The notes beneath the pieces were generated by a model. The model did no database searches and was not told the DNA's origin. It saw only the letters and a list, made by a program, of their open reading frames with translations. From Euperipatoides rowelli (lineage: Eukaryota; Onychophora; Udeonychophora; Euonychophora; Peripatopsidae): a stretch of DNA of 12,077 nucleotides. Each line of letters opens with the position of its first letter. Position 1 is the first letter of the stretch. This document shows, piece by piece, positions 1 to 6,974 of the stretch. Made by a program: the position numbers and the translations under genes. The stretch lies in the NCBI GenBank assembly GCA_003024985.2, contig PXIH01S0016544.1; one strand, written 5' to 3'.

Positions 1-29
1 TATATATATATATGCATGAAAATAAATAG

Positions 30-276
30 ATTTTTTAATTTCCAAGCAGTGGCGATTCAGTTTTAAATATCGAAGCCATTTATCTGTTGTATTACTTACA
101 ATATCAATGCCTTGCAGAATCCTCGTTTTTAATAAAATAAATAAATAGTGGCTTGTTATGATATTTAATTAAGTGCTGGTTGTACAGATACAGATATTTT
201 TCTTCTTCTTGAATTAATAGTGATATTTCAACTTCGTTCCAGTTTTGTTGGCGAAGCGAGTGGCCAGCATTTTTAT
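30..276 (-). pseudogene. MADF/Myb-like domain fragment, frameshifted
   Basis: On the minus strand, from about 276 downward, a frame reads AGHSLRQQNWNEVEISLLIQ, then EEEKYLYLYNQHLIKYHNKP, and stops soon after at about 106. Shifting frame near 125 gives QGIDIVSNTTDKWLRYLKLN. The order (W, acidic residues, LI, then YLYN, then KYHN, then a second part with KW-LR-L) is the layout of a MADF domain (LI..V...P.LYN....Y.N...W..I.......W..LR), a DNA-binding fold used by Adf-1-type proteins and by the companion protein of PIF/Harbinger transposons. An ATG at about 280 is one base out of frame with the start of this stretch, as if one base had been lost. The match is from motif reading only. The gene is clearly not functional as it stands. 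Confidence 0.33.
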
Positions 277-362
277 TTTTTAGTTAGTAAAGTCGTCACA
301 TGTTCTCAACTTGTCATCGTCTGTGATTGGCTGCATTTTTGACTCCGAAGATAAAGTTTTCA

Positions 363-387
363 AAAAGTAGACCAGAGGTCTACTTTT
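363..387. repeat. Perfect 11-bp palindrome with 3-nt loop
   Basis: AAAAGTAGACC at 363-373 is followed by AGA and then by its exact reverse complement, GGTCTACTTTT, at 377-387. With one bulged base the stem extends a few pairs into flanking TTC/GAA. It lies inside the probable Harbinger-type element, so it is most simply a subterminal hairpin of that transposon. Confidence 0.6.
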
Positions 388-516
388 GAAAGTGATGAAA
401 GAGTTCTCTTCCAAGTCTGATTTTCTCAAAGTATTTTGACACACACGAGAGTATTTACCTTCGGAGTACAGTTCTTTGATACTTCAAAGTAAAATTCTCC
501 TAGTGTGAGCTAGGCT

Positions 517-1923
517 TAAATTAACTACATTCAGTGCATCTTTATAAGATTTGAATTTATCTTTTAGTATCACCTTATGTGCTCTTTTTTTAATTGACCC
601 CAGTGCTTTATACACTGAGACATAGTGATTGAATTAGTCCATATTACCCAGCAATACTTTAATACAGGTCTTATATACAACAAACAATGTGACCAACATT
701 TTAACATTCATCCCTAATCATATCATTCTATAAATAAATAAAAATAACATTTTATTTGCTTTTACAATAATGTTATTTATATGACTATCATATTTTAGAT
801 TTGATTGTACAATGACCTCTAAAATCTTAGCTTCATTTACCATCCAAACTTCATATTCATCTACTTTTAATTTAAACGAAACTTTTTTAGATGAAAAATC
901 ATGAATTATATATTGAAATTTTTTTAGATTCACAGTCATTTTCACGTCTTTAGTGTCACAAAATAATGATTTCATTATTTCTTGTGGAAGTGTATCGTGG
1001 TGACCTTTATTGGATTGTTTACATAACACTGTTAAATCGTCCACAAATTTAAGCCTATTATCCCAAGATTTAGCCATTTCATTTAATGCAATTCCAAATA
1101 TAAGCCCACCCAATATGGCCCCTGAAGTGCACCATTACTGCATATAAATTCCAACCTATCTCCTTTATACCAACTCCTAATTTGCAACACTCTTTCATAA
1201 GATAATTTTACAACCACCTAATTATTAAAGATTGTGGCTTCATTTCAATCAATTTTTTCATAAATAAATTATGATCAACTGAATCAAATGCTCTACTGAA
1301 ATCAGTTATGATTGCAGTTATCCTATACGACATAAGTCCAATTCTTTCAGTACAGTATTCATATAAAAAGTCAAACAATGCTCCACAGATCATCCTGGAA
1401 TTCCACCAAATTGCCTTTCGTCCATTTATCTTTTATCAACTTCATTAAATTACTTGCTATATATCTTTCGACTATCTTAGCAACTAAAGAAGCAATCACT
1501 ATCTGTTTAAGGTCGCTCATAAATAATCGCTTACTCTTTCTTTTAGGAATTATTACTAAATAACTCTTCTTCCATATTGATGGGCAATACCTTTCATCCA
1601 ACGATTTATTTATAAGCATTGTAATTGGTGTTGCTAACTCTATAGCATATTCCCTCAGAACAAAGTTAGGGATATCATCTGGAGCAGTTGATATTGTTTC
1701 CTTTATTCACTTAAGGTCTGAATAAACATACAATTCATCAATTTTCTCAATAGGTAGCCCTGGAAGATATGCAGGAAGATTGTCACTTTAAATCAGATCA
1801 TGCTGATTTGCTACTTTTTTAAAAAAAATTCAATATTTCAAATACAGTTTCTTCTTCAGATAATCCTAGAAATTGAATACTAGAATATACTTTACTGGAC
1901 ATAATATTATCTCTAATCCTATA
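517..1923 (-). pseudogene. LINE ORF2, reverse transcriptase domain and tail
   Basis: RT blocks appear in the right order on the minus strand. DDIPNFVLREYAIELATPIT at 1679-1620 is followed by SIWKKSYLVIIPK and then a K-IVERYI block. The frame shifts near 1390, where ALFDFLYEYC and IITDFSRAFDSVDHNLFMKK (about 1310-1260) give the first catalytic Asp block. NGALQG, then GGLIFGIALNEM near 1113, match the Q-G-x-L-G block. FVDD at 1047-1036 is the catalytic box, usually YADD or FADD, with Val as in some lineages. ILEVIVQSNLKYDSHI plus KANKMLFL follow. The tail reads SIKKRAHKVILKDKFKSYKD and ALNVVNLS before ending at 517. There are stops at several sites and at least three frameshifts. The catalytic Asp residues survive but the enzyme cannot be made. 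Confidence 0.85.
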
Positions 1924-1924
1924 T

Positions 1925-2066
1925 AATAAAAGATCAGTTTGGTCATGATGTTTGCCACGCTGCTCGGCCATCTTTGGTGTGCCAATGATGCCCAAAGATG
2001 TTTTCGCTCTATTTTCTGTCCATAGATGTTGCTGTTTTCCGTCATTTTTGATGGGCTTTTAAACTA
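1925..2066 (-). mobile_element. Short non-autonomous element, copy A (inverted relative to copy B)
   Basis: About 142 bp lie between the LINE linker and the RT. On the plus strand it reads from TTTGGTCATGATG (near 1939) to ATTTTTGATGGGCTTTTAAA (near 2060). The same words occur in reverse complement at 2668-2875: the core GATGTTTTCGCTCTATTTTC, then CTGTCCATAGATGTTGCTGT, is nearly identical. It interrupts the LINE coding frame, so it arrived after the LINE. In this copy a different small hairpin (CATCTTTGG against CCAAAGATG, about 1970-2001) replaces the long hairpin of copy B. The ends (CTAGTTTAAAAGCC and roughly CTATATAATAAAAG) are loosely inverted. No coding capacity. It could be a MITE or a SINE-like unit; the family is not recognised. 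Confidence 0.6.
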
Positions 2067-2072
2067 GTTAAT

Positions 2073-2402
2073 CTATAAAAATCCAAAAAAACCATCTCTA
2101 ATTTTTCTAACTGAATTTTCATAGTATTTATCCCTCGCATTAACAATCAATTTTTTAACTTTAAATGTCATTAACGTACACTCCTCTTCTTTTCCCTTTA
2201 AATATAATTTATCTCTTTCCTGTATTGCTTTAGCAATATCGGACCATACCAATATTTTATCATTCTCTTTCTTTTTATATTGTACTATTGGAAAACATTG
2301 ATAATAAACACTTTCCACAAACGCATGAAACAACTCAGCTGCATATTCAACACCACCACTCGACATTTCATTCCAATAAATACTGGTTAATATCTTACCC
2401 AT
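2073..2402 (-). pseudogene. LINE ORF2, endonuclease-RT linker segment
   Basis: A minus-strand frame of 109 residues joins the endonuclease end to the reverse transcriptase. It contains a run of the form W..I..AIQERDKLYLKG and then LIVNARDKYYENSVRKIRD, which fits the region before the RT in CR1-like proteins, where I..RD..Y and a later R..YY pattern are common. The first Met is internal to the larger ORF2 and is not a real start. The frame ends at 2073, a few bases before the inserted short element at 1925-2066, and the RT resumes on its other side with RIRDNIMSSKVY. Confidence 0.65.
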
Positions 2403-2667
2403 TTCTCTATAGCCTTTTTGGCCTCATCTATTGGCTTAAATTCATTACCTTATGATCAGAAGTAGAAATAGAAGAAGTTTTCACAGAAAATGACAAATCT
2501 CCTTTTAATAAAACATTTTTCAATTAAATTATTGTTACATGTTGGGATAACATTCTCCCTAGTCTTTTATCAATATCTAAATCATTAAAGTCTCCGAAAA
2601 CAATAATTAGCGCCTCAGCGTTTTTCGATAAAATTCTATCAATCTCACTTATTATATAATTTACTAG

Positions 2668-2875
2668 TTTAAAATCCCGTCAAAAATGATGGATTTCTTC
2701 CTTCTTAGCTTGCTATAACAGCGACTTAAAAGGCCATCAAAAATGATGGATACAGCAACATCTATGGACAGAAAATAGAGCGAAAACATTTCTGTCCATT
2801 GATGTCGCAGTATCCGAGCTGCATGACAGACATCATGACCAAAATGACCAAACTGGCTTTTTATTAGAATAGTCA
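2668..2875 (+). mobile_element. Short non-autonomous element, copy B
   Basis: About 208 bp are inserted in the endonuclease part of the LINE, with YLPP on one side and GDFN on the other. It is the inverted partner of copy A. It begins TTAAAATCCCGTCAAAAATG and ends near CAAACTGGCTTTTTATTAG. It is about 60 bp longer than copy A because one end is duplicated: TTAAAA.CC..TCAAAAATGATGGA occurs at about 2667-2692 and again at 2727-2751. It also holds a long hairpin at 2748-2815. Loosely inverted ends (CTAGTTTAAAA.CC and, on the other strand, CTAATAAAAAGCC) suggest a DNA transposon derivative. The target duplication is unclear. Confidence 0.6.
2748..2815. repeat. 27-bp stem, 14-nt loop hairpin
   Basis: The left arm, GGATACAGCAACATCTATGG then ACAGAAA (2748-2774), pairs with the right arm at 2789-2815. 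Its reverse complement reads GGATACTGCGACATCAATGG then ACAGAAA, so 24 of 27 positions match. The loop is 2775-2788. The hairpin is internal to short element copy B and is absent from copy A, where one arm differs. Confidence 0.8.
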
Positions 2876-3059
2876 TTTCAGCAAAAACACTTACTGGTGG
2901 CAAATATACCACTACCGTTCATGGTATATCCCTCTGTGTATAAGAAGTTCTAAATGTTATAGTAATTGCTTCCACCTCCTCATGATTTGGAACGTTTGCT
3001 CATAAAACATAAATTTTGTTTCATGATTTTTATCTTTTCTTTTTCTAATTCTATTAGCA

Positions 3060-3255
3060 AATAAGCCCCTTACACGGCACCAACCATTTTTTTTTTTGCT
3101 TAAGCCCTTTTTATGTAAGAGAAAACACTCGCCAATCTTTTAAGCTCGTTAAAGCTTTTTTGTATTTGTTTTTATATCACAGTGATCTAAGAGAGAGAAA
3201 AAAAAAAGTTTTGATTAAGCCCGTTAGATGGCGCTGTTACTGGCTTCGGAACACA
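3060..3255. other. Unidentified insertion in the LINE endonuclease
   Basis: About 195 bp separate two collinear endonuclease pieces and do not continue the reading frame. The stretch has T-runs, an A-run (about 3200-3210), three AAGCCC words and the phrase TTAGATGGCGCTGTTAC. No terminal inverted repeats or clear target duplication were found. It may be a SINE or a remnant of another transposon. The edges are approximate. Confidence 0.35.
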
Positions 3256-3520
3256 CTTCCAATTAATATATAGGATGATAAGCAGAAAAACTTTCAAGTT
3301 CAAAAGCGTCAATATTTTCGTCATTAATCCATGTTTCAGCTATAACGGTCACATTTGGGTCTTTAGTTTTTATATAATAATGGTTGAAACTCATCCTCTG
3401 CAATTACTAATTCAAAGCCTTGGATAATTAAACCTCAAGAAGTTATTAGGAATTACAATTAAAATATTCATATTTACACCTAAAACCACTTTATCCTTCT
3501 TTGATTTATTTTCCATTTTA

Positions 3521-3751
3521 AACAACCGCCGATTTAACACATTGAAGAACCAATCAGCTTGAGTGCAGACTTGGCCACACTGTATCTATCTAGTCACTGT
3601 AATATTAAAGGAATTTCATATTTGTTTAATATTTATTTTTTAATTGCATACTTATTATTTTTTTCTTTCTAATTAGCAAAATTTTATTACATTTACTCAA
3701 ACATATTTAATAGATAATTTTTAAATGATAAAGATAGAACAATATCCTTTC
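3521..3751. other. AT-rich stretch upstream of the LINE, nothing recognised
   Basis: It might hold the rest of the LINE 5' region (ORF1 or UTR), since it lies just upstream of the endonuclease start on the minus strand. I see no conserved motif or open frame that would show this. Confidence 0.5.
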
Positions 3752-4103
3752 AGCAGGGCCCCCGCAACTAAATCAGGGCCCCGGGACTGGAAATCCCTTA
3801 TACATAACCCTTTTTGTTACATGGTACCCTGTTTGGTGGATTTGATAAGCTTTTTTTTTTTCATTGTTTAACTTCTTGTCAGAATTAATAAGCTTTTTTT
3901 TTGTATGGACTACGGGTCCATTGTTTACCTTTACAAGCCTATGCGGCCCCCTTGTCCAAGCCTATGCCCCCCCCCCCATCAACTATAGTCATAATTATTT
4001 AGTTTCTAAATGTATATTTTCATGTGTGCCTCCCCTAATCCTGGATCCCAGGAATACAGCCCCATGCAACCCCCCCCCCCCTATGTGGTGGGGGCTACCG
4101 ATC
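3752..4103. repeat. C-rich patch with possible degraded transposon ends
   Basis: This is a sharp composition island in AT-rich DNA. It starts CAGCAGGGCCCCCGCAACT and ends, read on the minus strand, CACTGATCGGTAGCCCCCAC, so both ends share a weak GG..CCCCC.C pattern. Inside are C11 (3967-3977), C12 (4070-4081), a repeated TAAGCTTTTTTTTT (near 3847 and 3889) and a repeated AAGCCTATGC (about 3934-3967). Ends of this kind occur in some non-autonomous hAT elements, but I find no convincing 8-bp target duplication. The short plus-strand open frame across it is not gene-like: it is low-complexity and proline-rich because of the C runs. Confidence 0.3.
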
Positions 4104-4773
4104 AGTGGCATATAAAAATAGTAATATATAATTCAAAATATCTCACAATAATATAAGCGTGTTGTTTATTCAAAAATTGACTTCTGTTTTCTCATTCTGA
4201 TCGTCACAGATTAAGAATTCCAAGAAGCTGAGATGTAAACGTGAAATGTCACTGTAGAAATTTCATTGAAATTATATTATAGATCAGTTTATCTTGTGTT
4301 TGTTTACAAATGAACTAACTATTGAGTTATCTCCCTGTATGGAATTATTTTATCTCTGTCAAAACCAAATCTCCTTTTGGCATTAGTGTTACTCTATCAG
4401 GCTTAATTTATGTACTTTTTAATCTTTTGTGAGATGAGAAACCACAAAACTACAACCAAATGAAAACTGTTTTATATTTCAAATGAAATATTAAATTGCA
4501 CAGGATTTTTTTTTTCTATTAATAATTCAGAAGATTTCCATCTAAGAATATCTTTTTATATTCAATTTTAAATTTGATCATAGTTTAATTATATTATTAT
4601 TCCCTCCCCCCCCCCCCCCCCCCCAAAAAAAAAATATTTTAATTATTCATGATTGAGATTTATTAATTTCTCAATGTAAATAATCATTTATAATTTTTTA
4701 TTTTATTTTCTGATATTTATGTATTTTTTATTTTACGAGATATCCCTCCCCCTCACCAATTTGATCGCTGATA
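4104..4773. other. AT-rich intergenic DNA, no gene seen
   Basis: No coding frame or repeat unit was recognised apart from the poly-C/poly-A tract at 4606-4634, listed separately. Confidence 0.6.
4606..4634. repeat. C19A10 homopolymer junction
   Basis: Nineteen consecutive C residues (4606-4624) pass directly into ten A residues (4625-4634), after a short CCCT lead. The complementary strand is T10G19, a run able to form a G-quadruplex, with an i-motif possible on the C strand. Assembly of such tracts is error-prone, so the true lengths may differ. Confidence 0.85.
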
Positions 4774-4781
4774 CTCTAGTT

Positions 4782-5212
4782 CAGGGGTTTCCAACCCTCT
4801 GCCTGTGGGTACCAAGGCGGCCATCGACCAATTTTTGTGTGCCCTCGCTGTTCGATCATGAAATGAAAGCTTGTCCATGTAAACTTGGCGGCACCCGGAT
4901 TCCATTGATTTAGATTGTGAGTGGTTAAGTAACAAATTATAGACAGTTTTCTTGTAAATCAACCTCTTTAATTCCACTTTTTGTGCCAAATTAACATGGA
5001 CGAACTTGAATGCAATGCGCGCAGATGGCTGAATCGAGTAGTGGTGGGGATAGGTAGAGAATTGTCTAAATACAGGCGATACAATCCAGATTCTACCTTG
5101 TTTTTGACATTTGCACATATATTTTCCTCATTACGGATAATATAGATGGAACCTGCCGCCCAACCGGTATTTTAGAATGTGCTCTCGGGTGCAAAAAGGT
5201 TAGGCACCCATG
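4782..5212. mobile_element. Non-autonomous hAT element (431 bp)
   Basis: The left end is CAGGGGTTTCCAACCCTCTG. The right end, read on the minus strand, is CATGGGTGCCTAACCTTTTT. They share CA.GGGT....AACC, a normal degree of similarity for diverged hAT termini. The flanking octamers are CTCTAGTT (4774-4781) and CTCTCATT (5213-5220), identical at 6 of 8 positions, and the left one approaches the TCTAGA core preferred by many hAT transposases. Short subterminal words also recur inverted inside (GTCCATGTAA near 4874, TTAACATGGAC near 4990). The open frames inside, on both strands, show no transposase motif, so the element would have been moved in trans. hAT membership is well supported; the family name is not known to me. 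Confidence 0.75.
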
Positions 5213-5220
5213 CTCTCATT

Positions 5221-5541
5221 TCATTCCCACCAACATAAAAACTGGTATAGAGCCTTGTACCAGCAAATGTCATAATTTAAGCAACTTTGTTGTGGAGATC
5301 CAATATGTATTCAAAATATTTATTTTATATTTTAAACTTTAAAGGCAAACAAGATAATATAGCATGTTTATTATATTACTAATTAAAATAGGTTTAAGCC
5401 ATTCAATTATGATATTTAATAATTAAGGTATTATAATATAAAACTATTAGGATAATTAAGCTTTCATTGCAATTTATGTCATGTGATGAAGTCAGAGGAC
5501 TACTTCTTTGATAGGATTACATGAAGTCAAATGTGTCGTAA
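5221..5541. other. AT-rich spacer, nothing recognised
   Basis: Between the first hAT element and the candidate promoter I see no repeat or open frame worth calling. Confidence 0.55.
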
Positions 5542-5607
5542 CCAATCCAGAGTCTCTAGTGCTTTGACTATTATATAAATCCAAACTATGGGAATTCAAT
5601 CAGTGAC
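5542..5607 (+). promoter_or_regulatory. Candidate RNA polymerase II core promoter (CCAAT, TATA, TCAGT initiator)
   Basis: CCAAT at 5542-5546, TATATAAA at 5572-5579 and TCAGTG at 5600-5605. If the A at 5602 is +1, the TATA starts at -30 and the CCAAT lies at -60, which are the standard spacings. TCAGT is the arthropod initiator consensus. It is followed by a 38-base leader and an ATG. In DNA this AT-rich TATA words are common, so the call rests on the joint spacing. Confidence 0.4.
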
Positions 5608-5661
5608 ACAAAGCCTGCAAAGGCGATAACCATCTCAAGATGTTCTTCTACCTCAGGACAC
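5602..5661 (+). other. Candidate first exon with short coding start
   Basis: From the proposed start site at 5602, the first ATG is at 5640 in the context CTCAAGATG. It opens eight codons, MFFYLRTR, and a good splice donor, CG|GTAAGG, cuts the eighth at 5661/5662. Without splicing the frame ends at once in TAA. A TATA promoter plus a tiny first coding exon that begins a hydrophobic leader is the usual layout of small secreted protein genes in arthropods, cuticle proteins for example. No second exon completing a signal peptide was found downstream, so this may be a long-intron gene leaving the window, a broken gene, or chance. Confidence 0.27.
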
Positions 5662-5773
5662 GGTAAGGATTTTAAGTCTGGCAATGGAGAACAAGATTCC
5701 TGTCCCCGCTTGCAATAAATTAAATTATAATTTTGTTTGTTAGGTAACAAACATCTGAGAGCATAGCCTAAAT

Positions 5774-6546
5774 CAGGGGTGTCCAGCCTTTTGTCTTCCC
5801 TGGGCTACATTGGGAGAAGAATTATTATTGTGGGACACTCATAAAATACACCTAACATTAACGATAGCTGATGAGGAAAAAAAATGTCCGTGTATAATTT
5901 TCATGATATCCAACACCAAAGATAAGGAAAAAAAAAGTTCTCGCATAATAATCATATTTATGCGCTGCCTTATTTGGAGGGTCTTTTAAAATCTTTGAGT
6001 ATGTCGCAAGTTTGTGATCACCGATATAGAAAATAAGAAAGCCAAGTTCAATAATCAAATAATAATACTTACATGTCTTCTAAATAATAATAAATGCCTA
6101 TCGTTTACAAAGGTAGGCTGAAATATTATTGATAATCGCTGCATTTTATTTGCCAAGTCTACACAAGCACACATAATGTCTGATAGTGCAAATCGACTGT
6201 CTGCACCTGGAAGATAACACACTGGAAGCCACACATCACCATAAAACTGAAGCCACGCATGTGTATAAATAGCCAGAGCGTATGGCACATGTAAGCACTA
6301 TGCCTGGTATGGAGTACACACATGAATTTCTTTTCACAATCAATTTTACACGACATTGCACAGAGTCATCCTCTTGCTCTTTATTTTATTAGTTAATTTT
6401 AAAGTTTTTCGTTTTTTTCTAGTCAAACAGTTTGCAATTATAATTTCAAAAATCTCATGTTTTAAGTAAGTTTAAATTTGTGTTGGGCTGCATTCATAAC
6501 CGTCCTGAGCCGCATGTGGCCCATGGCCGCAGGTTGCACAAGACTG
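5774..6546 (+). mobile_element. hAT-Charlie element with MER30-like ends (773 bp)
   Basis: The target duplication is GCCTAAAT (5766-5773) and GTCTAAAT (6547-6554), identical at 7 of 8 positions and fitting the hAT nTnnnnAn pattern. The ends are CAGGGGTGTCCAGCCTTTTG and, on the minus strand, CAGTCTTGTGCAACCTGCGG. The first 105 bp or so (through TTAACGATAGCTGATGAG) and the last 100 bp or so (AAAAATCTCATGTTTTAAG onward, with GTGTTGGGCTGCATTC and CGCATGTGGCCC) read like the mammalian MER30 hAT-Charlie consensus as I remember it. The 560 bp between them are not MER30-like and hold no transposase motif, so the copy is non-autonomous. A local duplication at 5870-5955 is listed separately. Confidence 0.8.
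5870..5955. repeat. Short internal duplication, offset 51 bp
   Basis: GATGAGGAAAAAAAATGTCC at 5870 recurs 51 bp later as GATAAGGAAAAAAAAAGTTC at 5921, and the similarity runs on to CAT about 15 bases further. It sits at the junction of the conserved left end and the unrelated interior of the hAT element. Confidence 0.55.
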
Positions 6547-6554
6547 GTCTAAAT

Positions 6555-6974
6555 GATGTCAGTACTACTATAGACACATTTTTGTCAATCATTCTAGCTT
6601 TGTCCATCCAGCACAGCCTTTATTTTCTCCAAGACAATTCTGTATATTATTCAATGTATAACACACAGTTATGCCAAAGAATCTGTCTGCTGTGATTCAA
6701 TAGTCATAGTAGAGTCTTTATGTTGGACTATTAACCAACTGCACCTTTTTAACTTTAATCCATTTGCACACATATTTGTGCATATCATATTAATATATCA
6801 TGATATCCGTATTGGTAGGTGATCAAATGCTAAATGGACATGAAATTTTCTTTCCCATATTATTGTCTACATCTTTGCAGTTTATATGACATCTTATTAT
6901 AAAGCTGGCAGGACATTACCAATCTTGGTTCTTATCTTTCAAAGATATTTTTTTCAGACATAATCTCCTTATCA
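6555..6974. other. AT-rich spacer, nothing recognised
   Basis: From the hAT target duplication to the first tandem array I see no gene, repeat unit or structured signal. Confidence 0.55.

Larger units (their letters stand above)
1..516 (-). mobile_element. Probable PIF/Harbinger-type element, one end (truncated by window start)
   Basis: The end lies at about 516. Read on the minus strand it starts AGCCTAGCTCACACTAGG and directly follows a TAA/TTA trinucleotide that interrupts the C-terminal reading frame of the neighbouring LINE. A 3-bp TWA target site and a CACACTAGG-like terminus are what PIF/Harbinger elements usually show. Inside are short inverted repeats (ACTCCGAAG near 343-351 against CTTCGGAGT near 461-469), a palindrome at 363-387, and a MADF-like coding remnant further in, which suits this superfamily because many Harbingers carry a Myb/MADF companion gene. 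The opposite terminus is not in the window, so neither a second inverted repeat nor the target duplication can be checked. Another DNA transposon or a MITE is possible. Confidence 0.4.
517..3516 (-). mobile_element. CR1/L2/Jockey-group LINE (non-LTR retrotransposon) relic, split by insertions
   Basis: This is one minus-strand retrotransposon copy with the ORF2 order expected for the group: APE-type endonuclease (about 3516-2430), linker (about 2402-2073), reverse transcriptase (about 1923-720) and a C-terminal tail (about 720-517). The pieces are collinear, which argues for a single copy rather than scattered fragments. Three segments break it: about 3060-3255 (unidentified), 2668-2875 and 1925-2066 (two copies of one short element in opposite orientation). 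Without these the coding span is about 2.45 kb, near the size of ORF2 in CR1-like elements. Many stops and frameshifts show that it is dead. ORF1, the 5' UTR and the 3' terminal repeats are not seen, and the 3' end is cut at 516 by another transposon. The exact clade needs a phylogeny. Confidence 0.85.
2430..3516 (-). pseudogene. LINE ORF2, APE-type endonuclease domain (interrupted)
   Basis: The reading starts at a possible ATG at 3516 (MENKSKKDKVVLGVNMNILI). Soon after, in a shifted frame at about 3390-3265, comes KDPNVTVIAETWINDENIDA followed by FSAYHPIY, which matches the family motif of hydrophobic strand plus ETW. After an unidentified insert (about 3060-3255), the middle part at about 3010-2880 reads VPNHEEVEAITITF and VVVYLPPVSVF, the strand that leads to the conserved Y.PP. 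After the second insert, about 2660-2430 gives IVFGDFNDLDI (GDFN at 2584-2595) and STSDHKVM (SDHK at 2449-2460). GDFN and SDH are the classic endonuclease signatures of this group. The domain nicks target DNA to prime reverse transcription. In-frame stops and the two insertions abolish function. Confidence 0.8.

Noticed and set aside
1-13. (TA)n at the window start
   Set aside because: A six-unit dinucleotide run at a window edge; too short and cut off to interpret.
2664-2912. 82-residue minus-strand ORF
   Set aside because: It fuses a piece of LINE endonuclease (VYLPP) with the inserted short element and is not a gene of its own.
3864-4115. 83-residue plus-strand ORF, proline-rich at its end
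   Set aside because: The proline runs are translated poly-C tracts.
4753-5118. 121-residue minus-strand ORF
   Set aside because: It begins inside and runs out of the hAT element at 4782, shows no transposase motif, and is explained as a chance frame in a non-autonomous element.
6055-6356. Two overlapping minus-strand ORFs of 65 and 77 residues
   Set aside because: They lie in the interior of the MER30-like hAT element and show no hAT dimerisation or zinc-finger motif.
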